From: Eurosta solidaginis
Lineage: Eukaryota; Arthropoda; Insecta; Diptera; Tephritidae
Assembly: GCF_040869045.1 (NCBI RefSeq)
Contig: NC_090321.1
Location: 29,199,426-29,263,425 of the forward strand
Reading direction: 5' to 3'
DNA: 64,000 bases
The translations under genes and the position numbers were made by a program. A model generated the notes under the pieces. That model had not been told where the DNA came from. It did no database searches and saw nothing but the letters and a program-made list of their open reading frames with translations. Positions 1 to 10,432 of the stretch are shown here, piece by piece; position 1 is the stretch's first letter, and the number at the start of each line of letters is the position of its first letter.

Positions 1-1136
1 ATTTCTAGGCGTTTCTATTTCTAGAATTTGCTACCAGCTATAAAATTACCAGCTATAGAATAACTACAGATGCACGTTATAGCTTCTCATATGCGCGTAT
101 ATATGTGAGTTTTACTTCCACAGATAATTTCCTACTTTTGGGAGCATCTCAGACGATGTGTTTGTGCGTCTCTCTCCGCTGCGTGGGCGTACATATGTGA
201 AGACATAATGGTTGATTCGTTTATGTAGATATAAGTGACTGCCTGCTTTATTGTTGTTGTGGCTTCATTTACTTAGCATCAGACTATATCTTGTATATAA
301 TTTCTAATTGCTATTTTTATGTACAGGTCCCTTTCGCTCTAATTTGGAATCCAAATCTATAAATAAAGTTTTGTTTGTAAAGATGGAGATTCGTGCTATT
401 AGCGCGCTTTCGGCATTTTTTGGTCGTATTGCTTTTGTTTAGCTATATTTTATTACAATAATTTGTTAAACATAAACGATTGTGACCACACAAAGAAATC
501 TATTTGTACTATGATTAGAACTAACACTGCATTAACGACAGTTGCTAACATTCTTCAGATGGCAGCGCATGCGCATGCAAGAACAGCTGATTTCTGTTGA
601 TATTTGTTATGAGACTTTTATATTTGTTGCGCAAGTTGCGTACGGGTCCGACTAGTACCTTCTAATTTGAGAACGCTCAATTCACTGTAAGATCGTAAGG
701 GGCGACATTTTCCATTTTTTACGAATAATTTTTTAATGCACAGTTGACTAATTTTATCTACTGTAGCTCTAACAAAGATACTGCATCCTCCTTAATATTC
801 CGTATGTCACGAAGAAATGATATCGAAATATATTCAAAGCAGTATCTGCTACTAAATAGGAATAATATGCATGACATATACTCACTTAACTAGCAATGTC
901 TATATAGTGTGGGATTCCTCCCCATTACATAATCTAAGCTGATTCAGGACTTTTCAAGTAAGTTTAGCATTAGAAAAAAAGTAGATATTTATAAAAATGC
1001 ATTTCAAATAACAAAATTGAAGCGCGTTTAAAATCAGAATATAACAAACACACAGCAAGAAAAGATTAATCGCACAATTTAGTATGTAACTCCCTGCTTT
1101 GTAAGAGACTTGCTTGCTTTGCGTTTTCCAAAAAGG
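1..1136. other. No recognised gene; AT-rich flank
   Basis: I see no coding region, RNA gene or transposon end that I can support here. The stretch is AT-rich with stops in all frames. A small palindromic GCGCATGCGCATGC-like run lies near 566-580. The first ~400 bases could belong to an LTR-like or other repeat, but I could not define boundaries. Confidence 0.5.
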
Positions 1137-3214
1137 CAGTGACGGATCCAGGCTGCGTTTTGAGCGGAGGAGATTTCAGTCAGTAATTGTTTCTCCACAT
1201 ATCTGATGTGTTTTGAACAAAGTTCACATCAAGATACTTTATGCGTGCAAATGCAAGAAAAAGCAACAAGGGAAACGTATAGCAGATCGTTATTTTTTAG
1301 GGGTAAATTTATTAGTATTTTTTTACATTGTTTAATAATTTCATATACATATTTGGTTTCATTTAGTTATTCAAATTAACAATGGTACAACCAATTTTTT
1401 TACATCATTTTTATCTTCCGCATAGTTCATATTCACATAGTACATTTAATTCTATGCTTCCCTTTTTTATATATCTTTCAATTATATGATCAATATCAAT
1501 CTCAATATCGAAATGGGCATTTAAAAGTGCAAGACCTGTGAGTCTGTTCTCGGACATTGTGGACCGTAACCACGTTTCCAACCGGCGAAGTGTCGAAAAA
1601 CTCCTTTCAGCACAAGCACTGATAGCTAGAAGCGTGGCCAGAATATTGATAAGAGCATTTATTGATGGAAACGCATATTCATTGTAATCATTTAAAACTT
1701 TTTCAGCTGATAGTGGAATTGATTTTTTGTGTTGCTTATCAGACCAGCGTTCTGACCATACTTCGTACTCTCCATCTATATTGATTTTGTTTCCTCCAAT
1801 AAGAGATGCGTATCGTTTACCAAGATCTTGGACAAGCTCTTTAGACAAATTATTTTTTTGCAGTGCATTATCTTTAATGATTCGCGATGGGAGTAGCAAA
1901 TTAAGATTAAAAACTTGCAATGTATCATCAGGTAAACTATCTTGTAAATCAATAATAATATGATCAAGAAGAGGTATATAAATTGCTTTTCGATAATACT
2001 CTTCGGCGTCTGATGAAGTCTAATTCACTCGATATATTTGCTTTTTAGCAATTCGTGGGAGGACAATATCAAAAACTTCCACTCATCTGATAAAGCGACT
2101 ATTTTTTTGTACAGACCCGAAAAACGACTTCCTGCTTCAAGTCTATGGTTTTTTAATGCTCGAAAAGTGTCACTCAATGCTTCAGAAGCTTGATTAAAAT
2201 CTATTGACGGTGTTTGCAAAAGTAAGCTTAGTGGTAGTGTAACAGAAAGTACATTGCTCAAACAAATCATTGAAATCACGAACTCTGTCTCGCAAATATA
2301 TTTCAACATAGAACGGGCATCAGAACTTGTTGTTGAATCTTGCCAAGTAGAAATTTCAAGAAACAACATTTTTTGTGATGTTTTCTTCTAACTGCATTAT
2401 ACCATCATGTTTTTCAGACCAGCGCGTTTCACATAGTCCACTTAATGTTTTCTGCAGATGTTTTTTGAAAACTATGGTACATTTCGGAGAGTGATTTGGT
2501 AAACTGATAATTTTTTTCCATCAACGCAATACAATCCTTTGTTTGAAGAACTTTCGACGTTTTCCCAAGCGAGTTATTTAGACAATGGTTGAAACACGGG
2601 CAATGAGAAGTTCCTGCACAGCTCCCTTAACTTCTGATGTCATTATAGAACATGCGTCCGTTCCAATTCTAACGCAATCTTCGAAGGATAGTCCTAAATT
2701 ATCAAAAATGTTGATCACTATGTGTGCAAAGGCTACACATGTCAGTTTCTTTCTCCATTTATAACATTTTCTTCTCGGATCGAATCGTACACATCAAGGA
2801 AAGTTACAAAATCTTCTTTTATATTTCCATAATATAAATACCGCAAACAAAAGCTGATTTGCTCTGTATGACTACAATCAGTAGTTTCATCGAAAATACT
2901 TTTTTTTACCGTATTTATCAAAATAGATTGAATTTCGTCTTTGCAGCATTGAATAAGATCAATTTGAGTCGTTTTGTTTATATAAGTAGCTCTTGAATGT
3001 GTAGAATTTAAAAGTTCTTCAAGCTCTTTACGACCTGCAGCTACTAAAAATTTCAAAATTGCCCAAAAATTACCCTCATTTGTTGCTGGTTCAGAAAAGT
3101 AAGTTTACCTTCATCTCTATGACCCCTTAATGCTAAATTCTAACATTTTGGAAGAAAATCCGGTCTGGGGGGCGACCATCGCCCCTTCGACCACCCCCCT
3201 CAAATCCGCTACTG
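1137..3214 (-). mobile_element. hAT transposon (ZMYM1/DUF4371-type), non-autonomous and decayed, both ends present
   Basis: The left end reads CAGTGACGGATCCAGG and the right end, read inward on the minus strand, reads CAGTAGCGGATTTGAGG, giving an imperfect terminal inverted repeat of about 16 bp starting with CAG. The bases just outside are CAAAAAGG (1129-1136) and CAAAAATG (3215-3222), an 8-bp target duplication with one mismatch, which is the size expected for hAT. The minus-strand interior encodes a broken transposase with the DUF4371-like region and the C-terminal hAT dimerisation domain. Only about 75 bp separate the right TIR from the first recognisable transposase motif, so the N-terminal part (usually a TTF-type zinc finger in this family) has been lost by internal deletion. 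Confidence 0.85.
1411..3142 (-). pseudogene. hAT transposase remnant (DUF4371 + hAT dimerisation domain)
   Basis: Read on the minus strand, the order is: LALRGHRDEG (~3140-3111), a one-base frame change near 3096, then FWAILKFLVAAGRKELEELL and the segment around SIFDETTDCSHTEQISF (~2742-3070), where the FDETTD motif marks the RNase H-like core entry. Next comes GTDACSIMTSEVKGAVQEL (~2690-2610), a frame change near 2595, HCPCFNHCLNNSLGKTSK, then LCETRWSEKHDGI (~2435-2395), a frame change near 2370, and the 2025-2369 segment. After another break near 2030, the last open stretch (1411-1920 and upstream to ~2010) holds the hAT dimerisation motif ACAERSFSTLRRLETWLRS followed by RLTGLALLNAH. At least four frameshifts and no start codon make it a pseudogene. 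The family assignment rests on domain motifs recognised by eye. Confidence 0.85.
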
Positions 3215-3222
3215 CAAAAATG

Positions 3223-3575
3223 GCACTCATGCAAAGTACTACCAATGAAAATGTATTGCAATAATACGCGGCGTCTGAGCTCTGCTAGTTGCACTCACGC
3301 GTGATTTTGCAAATTTTTGTATGTAACTATAGTTATATAATACAAAAACAGCAAGTAATTTTTTTAGTAAAAAGCGTGTCTGGATTGGCAAATATATATA
3401 TATATTTTTTTTCGTTTTTTCCAAAACATTAACAACATATCTTTGATTACAGCTGTTTGCGCAGAGATATTGTGATAAGTGAGTGCGTATCAGATTAGTT
3501 GTGTACCTCCATAAAAAAATACCAGATATGCACATATATTAAGGTAGTCAAATTTTCATTTCATTTTTTCATTTT
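3223..3575. other. No recognised feature
   Basis: AT-rich DNA with a short TA run near 3394-3408. No coding signal or repeat that I can support. Confidence 0.4.
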
Positions 3576-3730
3576 TTGCCATGAGGAACTTGGGGTCGCC
3601 AGAGCCTCGCCTGCTTAATATGTGTACCTACGTTACATTCATTTTTGTAACAGTATTGCCCTCGCGTAGGTGAGGTTGACAATCTAAAGTTATAAAGCTT
3701 TGTGTTGCGCTTACAAACCGCTTGAATCCA
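3576..3730 (+). repeat. Dispersed repeat 'GAGGTTGACAATC', copy 1 (degenerate)
   Basis: This stretch shares GTAGGTGAGGTTGACAATC followed by GTTGCGCTTACAAACCGCTT with two other places in the window (around 7590-7662 and 28030-28127). The middle is shortened here. I recall very similar sequence as a common dispersed repeat in tephritid genomes, possibly a LINE 3' region. That attribution is from memory, not demonstrated here. Confidence 0.45.
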
Positions 3731-3939
3731 TCTTTACCTCTTACCTTCTAACTAGCTTTATAGACACTCCCTACCTAAACTGAGGTGGCTTTAAGTCGAA
3801 ACTCTTTTATCAAGTAGTTAAAATTTATTTCAAACATGCGCGAAAGCGGTCCTACACACAGAAAAAACATTTACTGAATTGCTTCCTCGAGATCTGCTAA
3901 CTTTGCCGCCCCTTATAGCTGGAGCCTTGACCTCGCGAG

Positions 3940-4185
3940 CACAGGGCCGTGTTAAGTTAACATGCCCATCGTGATCCTTCAGTCTTCTCTCTTTAGATAT
4001 ATAAGATATGGATAGGATTTGTAAATGGCCTTACAAATTATATAGCCCGCGCTTCTGTCCACGCTTTTTGCGCTTGATGGATAATATGCAAATTCTGTCT
4101 TCTTTTGATTACTCCCAAACGGATTGGAGCGTCTACCGTTTTCGTTACCTTCTATCCCTTTGTTGCCGGGAAGCCAGTATTGATG
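3940..4185 (-). pseudogene. R1/Jockey-type LINE ORF2 fragment (RNase H C-terminal region), degenerate
   Basis: The plus-strand text from CATGCCCATCGTGATCC through TCTCTCTTTAGA and on to ACGGATTGGAGCGTCTA is clearly related to 28420-28690, in the same orientation. The 28-kb copy translates on the minus strand into a LINE RNase H/C-terminal region (see 28253-28700). Here it is shorter and disrupted by stops, so it is annotated by homology to that copy. It abuts an unrelated RTE tail at 4216. Confidence 0.55.
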
Positions 4186-4199
4186 AGGAAAATCTTTTC

Positions 4200-4415
4200 A
4201 ATACATTTTTGCTTGGGTTCTATCGGAACCCGCCTATGGAAGCAGAGGTAGAGGGCGGCCCCCACTCCGTTGGAATGACCAGGTGGAAAACGATTTAAAC
4301 TCCCTTGGTGTGACCAATTGGCGCCGGTTGGCGGAGCGAAGGAGCGACTGGCGCGCCTTGATGGACGACCATAACCGTTTAGACGGTTAAGCGCCAATTA
4401 AGTAAGTAAGTAATA
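4200..4415 (+). pseudogene. RTE-like LINE 3' end (C-terminus of reverse transcriptase ORF plus tail)
   Basis: In the plus frame the peptide reads ...RGRPPLRWNDQVENDLNS, LGVTNWRRLAERRSDWRAL, MDDHNRLDG, then a stop at about 4388. The GRPxLRWxDQVxxDL...NWRxxAxxRxxWR pattern is typical of the extreme C-terminus of RTE-clade reverse transcriptases. The stop is followed by a tail of AAGTAAGTAAGTAA, a short tandem 3' tail as found on RTE elements. It is heavily 5'-truncated. A second copy of the same tail lies at 54690-54890. Confidence 0.75.
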
Positions 4416-4927
4416 AACTTCTTGATGAAGTACTCTGTGAAATTGTAGCCTTTATAGTCAATATATATAATAACGCGACTGCAACTGAAGCACGCTTTTT
4501 CCAAAACTTCTACATTTTCCTGAAAGACTTTGCAGAGATCTACTTATTTCTAGATCGACACAGTAGACAGCAGATCTGACCACCGACCGATGGAATCATC
4601 GGTATACCAACCCTCTAGTTCTATAGTGGCCCCAAGGTCTCTATCGAATCTCAGGCACGAGAACATGTAGTTCATTCGCCCTATATTTAATGACGCTATA
4701 ATGAATTGGCCATAAGGTCTGTACTCAAGCTATTCGAGGCCTTAATCCTTGTTATTTTTGGCCATTAGGTCTGCAGTTTGGATGGACATAACATGCAACG
4801 CTGTTTTCGGTGTAGTTTTCAGAGCTGCCATTGTACAAAGCATTGATTATCTGCATATCCCGACCAAGTCGTCTGTTATGCCTCACTTTTTGTGTGGCTG
4901 TCCATTCCATAGTAAAGATGAGAAAGT
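4416..4927. other. No recognised feature
   Basis: Unassigned DNA between two LINE fragments. No sustained coding similarity or clear repeat structure seen. Confidence 0.4.
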
Positions 4928-5140
4928 TTAGGCGATAGCCCCCACGTGGATCCTAGCACTTTCTTGCACATGAAGTTTCCATGACAACTCACTATTTAGT
5001 ATAATTTCTATATATTTTGTGCTGTACTTTTCTTGCAGGGTTACCCCTCCAAGCTGAGGTGTAATATAATTAGTGGGCATATTTTCCCTAATATATAGTA
5101 CTAGATCGGTTTTTTCTACGTTGCCAGGTAACCCGACCCG
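4928..5140 (-). pseudogene. R1/Jockey-type LINE reverse transcriptase fragment (thumb region)
   Basis: On the minus strand the frame reads GNVEKTDLVLYIRENMP, TNYITPQLGGVTLQEKYSTK, YIEIILNSELSWKLHVQESA. This matches the conserved end of the RT domain in Jockey/R1-type LINEs (NPxKTELVLFTRK ... PxLxGxxLxxxxxxKYLGxxLDxxLxWKxHV). A related fragment with the same YSTKYLG motif is at 37045-37175. It is only about 70 codons long and has no flanking RT core, so it is a remnant. Confidence 0.75.
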
Positions 5141-5339
5141 AGATGCCCAGCTATGTCCACCACGAAGCGCCTGATCCGTCAGAGAGCTGATTGTTAGTAG
5201 ACATCTGCTGCTTGTGATGATCGACATCTGCATACGGGCGAGCTTGACTGCTCCTCTGTCGAACACGCATATAAAATTGATTGATGAACAACCTCCACAG
5301 CATTGGTACATTTCAGTTAACATCTAGTCGAAGTAGCAA

Positions 5340-6613
5340 GAACTGCTTCCGAGGTACCCACCTATCTATATAAATGCAAGAGGTAGTTAGCTTCTCTAAA
5401 AATTGCGCAAATTCGAAATTAATTCTAGAGCCCACGGTGAACTCTTTTTCCCTAGTTTTATGTGAAATCTGAATCTACCAGGACCAATATCGACATCAAT
5501 CACATCATATAAGTAGACTCACCCTAATGAATATACAAGAACTAAAGTGATGCTTGTACATATCATATCGCTTGCACTCACGCATCACTTTGCTTTATCG
5601 TAGTGTGCAATCAAATGACAACATTGCATACGATCTGCAACCAAAGAGGATATGGGTATCTATAGTAAAACAACAACAACAAAAAATAGAATAACATAAG
5701 AAGGCGTTCACAATAACACAGAGGGAGAGATTTCATTTAAAAGGATCAACAAATATTTTTTTTTATTTTGGTGATGTTTCGCCATACAAATTTTTGGAAT
5801 TGATTGACATTTTTTTGGTATATTGAAAAGGGAATAAAATATAAGTAAAAACCAACAAAACATTTCGCAAAATTCAGTTTTTTTGTTCAAGTAGTGCAAC
5901 GTATAGCAACAAATTTGTGCTGCTTTTTATCCAATTTTTAGTTTACCTGTGAACACACATTTTGGTTGCTTTTGTGTGACAAAGTCTGAGTTAGAGCCTG
6001 TTCGTTATGTAAGTAAATATGTCAAACAACAATGTGTTTTGCAAACAATGATGGCATTTTGTTGTACAAGGTACTAGAATAAATAATCGTACATTCATAT
6101 GCGTTTGATTACATCTTGTTATTTCTGAAAAAATAATTTCCCTTTTTCATCAAGGGAAAGTCTGAGTTAGAGTCTGTTCTTTATGTAAGTAAGCCACTCG
6201 ACTAGCTCATTTTTTATTAGTAAAGGTGCATTGCAAATTGTCTTAATTGCTTGGACCTTTTTTTGTGCTCCTTTTTTGCCAAAAAATTATCGACAATTCA
6301 ATTTTTGTTTTTGCAGCTGCATTACATTTAAGGTATTATGTGAATACTTTTTTAACTATTCGTCCTTCCATTTTGTTACGAATATTAAGGATTCTGGAGT
6401 ATTTAATGTCTCCTGTTATCGTTCGTATCATAAGATTGTCGAATATTTACACTCAAATGCTCTGTATATAAAATGCCCTTTATATATGTAGTAGAACCTC
6501 ACAGCTTGTTAAAATCAAATTGCTTGGCCATCACTAAGGCTACGATGCTTTAAAATCCTCAGTTGCCTCATTCGCCTATTTCTACCAAGATCTCTCGATT
6601 AGTTGCTTATTCA
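5340..6613. other. Unassigned, with one short direct repeat
   Basis: No gene seen. A 36-bp imperfect direct repeat beginning AAAGTCTGAGTTAGAG occurs at 5981-6016 and again at 6157-6192. The intervening ~140 bp shows no transposon signature that I can identify. The rest is AT-rich with frequent stops. Confidence 0.4.
5981..6192. repeat. 36-bp direct repeat pair
   Basis: Two copies of AAAGTCTGAGTTAGAG(C/T)CTG extended through TTATGTAAGTAA, offset by 176 bp, with about two mismatches. Origin unknown. It could be a local duplication or an unusually long target-site duplication. Confidence 0.6.
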
Positions 6614-7241
6614 GGCCTGTTCTGAATTCCGACTCGTTTTGAAAAGTAAAACGAGGCTGATTCCGAGTCGATTTCTTTTTGATGTTCTCAACTCCGATTG
6701 AAACAAATCGATTCGAAGTCGATTTCGAATCGTCTTCATTTCGAGTCGATAATAAAACGAAACAGATGTTTTTATTTATTTTGGTTTTAGTTAAATTATA
6801 ATTGTGCAAAAATTTGAACAAAATGCCAGCACTAATGGTTTTCGGAAATGCAGAGGCAAGAAGACGTGCAATTGTGCATAAAAATCGCAAAAATCGATCG
6901 ATCGAAATTGAGAACACGTCGGTTTCCTTCTGACCAGAATCGCTTTGTTTAGCTTGGAAAATTTTTGATAGGAACTTTCAAATTAAGATTTGTTATACTA
7001 AATAAAAAATAGTCCAGCAAAAAGTTATTATAAATCTTCCAAATAAAATGAATAATTTAATAAAACTTATTTGTGGGAAAAATAATGTAATTATCTGTGC
7101 TTAATAGGCTAATTACTTTCGATTCCGACTGCTCAGAGGCAAAACTTTTCAAATGGACCAAGTCTGGTCGGAGTCGATATCAGAACATCAATCCATTTTG
7201 ATTCCGAATAAATTGGTCGGAATCGAAATCTAGAACAGGCC
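6614..7241. mobile_element. TIR element (MITE-like), ~628 bp
   Basis: The left end GGCCTGTTCTGAATTCCGA and the right end, reverse-complemented, GGCCTGTTCTAGATTTCGA form a terminal inverted repeat. Both ends continue into GATTCCGA/TCGGAATC-rich subterminal sequence (many CGAxTCG-like motifs). No transposase is encoded, so this is non-autonomous. I could not identify a convincing target duplication, so the superfamily (PIF/Harbinger-like or hAT-like) is unresolved. Confidence 0.65.
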
Positions 7242-7269
7242 CGATTTACTACTTTCATTTTCTGTGTGC

Positions 7270-7410
7270 CATATTCGCAGTTGCCTTCTATGTAAATGTG
7301 TGAGTAATGTTATCTGGGCTCTTTGTAACTGTGTATATGCGTGAGTAATGTCGTTGGCACTCTTTCTTGCTGTGAACATGGATGTGTAATGTCGCTATTG
7401 TTGTTGTTGC
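7270..7410. repeat. Three imperfect ~44-bp tandem units (GTGAGTAATGT)
   Basis: The motif GTGTGAGTAATGT, GCGTGAGTAATGT and GATGTGTAATGT recurs at roughly 45-50-bp spacing, each followed by a CTCTTT-like stretch. It merges downstream into the dispersed repeat at 7420-7665. No coding potential is evident. Confidence 0.45.
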
Positions 7411-7419
7411 AGAGGTAAA

Positions 7420-7665
7420 GACACTGGCCGAAGGCTTGTGGAGTGTTATCGATGTTGATGGACCTTTTTCGAATGTAGAGCCTGTACGTTCCGGTAACAA
7501 GCACCATCAAGGCATAAGCGCGACCATATCGATTTAATGTGATTACACTGAAGCTTCTGCTAAAGAAACACGATTGTAAGTTAAGTTGAAAATTGGACTG
7601 GAGAAGCTATGAATTGCGCTGGCATCCTTTCGAAAGATTTGCGCTACACAACCTCTTGAATCAAT
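7420..7665 (+). repeat. Dispersed repeat 'GAGGTTGACAATC', copy 2
   Basis: The segment ending with GGAGAAGCTATGAATTGCGC, then GGCATCC, GCGCTACACAACC and CTTGAAT (7591-7662) aligns closely with 28055-28127 and more loosely with 3576-3730. The upstream part (GTTGATGGACC ... GTACGTTCCGGTAACA) matches a tephritid repeat that I recall from memory only. No intact ORF. Confidence 0.55.
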
Positions 7666-8462
7666 GTCAGCCCACAGATGGACTCTGGAACACAAATGGT
7701 ATCCCCTTAGGACATGCAGAAATGGAATAAATCACTCCAACCCATATAAGGAGATCAAAACTGGCTTTAAAACTCATGCGAGATTCATTCTAGACTAATC
7801 GCGTTCTTTAAAAATTGCTATATTTAAATATAACAAACTAAAATCCTAAATAGGGCAAGCACTTATCTCATTTATAGCAACAACACAATCAATACGCCAA
7901 ATGCCGAATTACAATGCAAAATATGCTCTACGATTACTCCTAATTTGTGCAAGGGAAGAGGTACCCTCTACATATAATCCACCTAACTACATCCGTGCGC
8001 CGCACAACCTATTCGCAAAATGCAATTAACAGCGCATTAACCATGTATGGTGGAGTATGAGTCACGTCAGTTTTCATGTCAGCCACCATCTCAGCAATGA
8101 CCTAAAACCTCAATTGCAATCTCTGAGAACTCTGACATGAAAGCTGCTTAGCGCCGCTTGCTTACAACTGTTAATTTGGCCTTGACTTAATCTTCTATGT
8201 CTAAATCGGGGTACATTATATGCCAAAGTCAGTGAATAGTAGCCAATGATTTGGTCAAGTACTCCACAAAAATACAAAGCACAATTTAGAACATCGCACA
8301 TGTTAACGAAGCCATGTAAATTTAAGCCACCAACAGCATGTGCAAATTGTACCTTTAATACGATTGCGTTTCGTTATAACGCGCTGTTAGTGCATTTCAA
8401 TCAGTCATCTTACATTGACTGCTTCGATTGCTCTAATACACATTCATACATAGATATATATA
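7666..8462. other. No recognised feature
   Basis: About 0.8 kb without a supportable gene, RNA or repeat boundary. Short open frames have no recognisable domains. Confidence 0.4.
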
Positions 8463-8873
8463 TTAGACTGGGTCGATTTATAAACCGATATCGTGACATC
8501 GATTTTTTGATAGGATTTGGGCCCAGGAAAAGAAGTTCCACTACGCATACCCAAAAAATAATTTTCGAGCCTGCGAAATTTTATCGATTTTTTCGATTTT
8601 TTATGAATTTTTTTCACTTTCAAGGTTCCAAATCATTTTTTATGTTTTTTTTTCATGTCAATTGGCAAATACAAAATTGGTAAATGTAGTTTTTTGAAAA
8701 GTAATTTCTTTTATGGAGATATAGAAGAATTTAGGTCGAAAAATCGACTTTTTTTCGCAGGCTCGAAAAATATTTTTTTGGGTATGCGTAGTGGAACTTT
8801 TTTCCTAAGCCTAAATTCTATCGAAAAACCGACTGACGGTTAACTTTCGTTCATATAAATCGACCCAACCCAA
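8463..8873. mobile_element. MITE with long TIR, family M1 (TA target), 411 bp
   Basis: The left end TTAGACTGGGTCGATTTATA and the right end (reverse-complemented) TTGGGTTGGGTCGATTTATA match at 17 of 20 positions, and both are flanked by TA. Further in, the arms pair again: AGTTCCACTACGCATACCC at ~8534-8552 and its complement GGGTATGCGTAGTGGAACT at ~8781-8799. The whole element is therefore a large imperfect hairpin with AT-rich TCGATTTTT sequence in the centre. A second copy starts at 63386. The short open frames inside are not coding. Confidence 0.75.
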
Positions 8874-8987
8874 TACAGCAGTTTCTTTATATTACGAACA
8901 TTCGATTCTACGAAATTTCGATTTTACGAACATTCAGAATTTTTACATTGAGTACTTTACCGTACGAACAAACGTACATCGACAGTA

Positions 8988-9966
8988 CACTCAGAGAAAA
9001 ACGCCGTTCTAAAATCCAGCACCACCGGACTCATTTCAAGCTTTTCATGTTCTTACTATTTTGTTCTTGAAAAATGAACGACATGTTCTCAAAACAACAA
9101 CCTTGTTCTTGAACTGGCAACCATGTTCTTGAAAAGAGAACGGTTGGTCTTAAAATAAGGACAAATATTCTATTAATGAGAACGATGTTCTTAAATTAAG
9201 CACAATGTTCTTAAATTAAGTTCATGAAAAAGGAAACGGTACAATTCGTGTGCAATAAAATGTTAAGCACAACATTTGGCACAATATATTGAGCAGTTGC
9301 AGTGGCCCAGCGGCTATGATGCTGCGGCTGCGATCGTGTGGCGCGATTTCGCTCACCGTCAAATTCTGAAGTTTTTTAAACAATTTTTTTAAATTCTATT
9401 TTTTTGACTCTTATTTTTCGTTCAGTTCCATTCAGGCAATTCTCAAACTTGTTATGAAATGTTTTAAATATATATTCAGATTGCATCATCAAATAAGAAA
9501 AATTTCTCTTATCGAGAAATCTATGAAAAAATGCATATTATGCGTTTTTTCAAACCTCTTTGGCATTTAATAATAGTTTTTTGTTATTAATATTTCTTAT
9601 TAATAACAAAAAAATTATTTATTAATAAAAAATAAATGGGTAATAATTAAAAGTTATCTTCCTCCCACCAATGATCAAGCACAAACCGTTCTTAATTAGA
9701 GACCGAAAACTGTTAAATCGACCACAAATCGTTCTCGAAGCGTGAGAACGAAAAATCTTAAATCAAGCCCAAGTAGTGCTTGAAATGAGCACAGAAGTTT
9801 CACAAATCAATACCAATGTGGTCTTAAAAGTGCTTGGAAAAACTGTTCTTAAAACAAGCCCATCTGTCACAAGTTAAGAAAAAACGTACTTAACAGACTT
9901 TTGTCAACGAATATTCTCAATTTTGGACTTTTTTCGTCCGTTTTAGGAGGATTTTTTCTCTGAGTG
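8988..9966. mobile_element. Nested TIR element, 979 bp, CACTCAGAGAAAAA ends, TA flanks
   Basis: The left end is CACTCAGAGAAAAA and the right end TTTTTTCTCTGAGTG is its complement. Both are flanked by TA within the pogo-like element, whose sequence resumes across the site. Both halves carry a degenerate ~20-bp motif, (T)GTTCTTGAAA/GTTCTTAAA, near 9049, 9061, 9084, 9102, 9125, 9190, 9208 on the left and 9688, 9729, 9832, 9864 on the right. A tRNA-like stretch with a box A-like TGGCCCAGCGGC lies near 9309. No ORF of note. The superfamily is not identified. Confidence 0.7.
9304..9362 (+). other. tRNA-like Pol III head module inside a TIR element
   Basis: TGGCCCAGCGGC fits the box A consensus TRGCNNAGYNGG, and GGCGCGATTTCGCTCACC about 35 bp downstream is a weak box B-like region. 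It does not fold into a complete tRNA by eye and lacks a normal anticodon stem, so it is a tRNA-derived module and not a tRNA gene. Comparable modules lie near 35118, 46408, 48884 and 57590. Confidence 0.4.
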
Positions 9967-10432
9967 TACGTGGTTGTACGAATTACTAACAAATTTTGTG
10001 GTTTGTATCATACAAATTTTTAATTGAAGATCCCAGAGTTAATGTTCCTGTCAAACAAACAATGATTAACAAATTTTTTACATAAACATTTTAAACATAA
10101 AATACTGTCTTACTGAATTAAGCACATGATATTGTTCGAACAACTTTTCTGAGCATACACATATGCTAAAATATGCAATATGTATGTATATATGTATGCA
10201 TGTTATACGGTGATAACCATTCTGAAATGAATTTTTTCTTTTTGTTCTTTTTTTTGCATTTGTTATTTGAGTAAAACAAGTTTTATAAAACACGTGTACT
10301 TTCTCTGGTTATTTTAGCTATTTTAATCAAGAATATATGAAAAATGTTATGGTACTCGATTTTACGAAAAAATCGATTTTACGAACAAACCCTGCAACGA
10401 TGGTGTTCGAAAAATCAAGAAACTGCTGTATA

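Larger units (their letters stand above)
8876..10428. mobile_element. Pogo/Tigger-like TIR element (non-autonomous), TA target
   Basis: The left end CAGCAGTTTCTTTATATTAC and the right end (reverse-complemented) CAGCAGTTTCTTGATTTTTC form a TIR with subterminal CGATTTTACGAACA motifs on both sides, flanked by TA (8874-8875 and 10429-10430). CAGxxxTTTCxxxATTTxxCGAACA ends with TA duplications are characteristic of the pogo/Tigger branch of Tc1/mariner. No transposase is recognisable. A separate element (8988-9966) is inserted in it, so without that insertion it is about 570 bp. Confidence 0.75.

Noticed and set aside
1..310. 5' part of an LTR
   Set aside because: Resembles LTR-like sequence in composition but has no TG...CA ends, TATA/poly(A) pair or second copy.
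8246..8683. 145-codon frame
   Set aside because: Runs from unassigned DNA into the AT-rich M1 MITE hairpin; no domain and no homology by eye.
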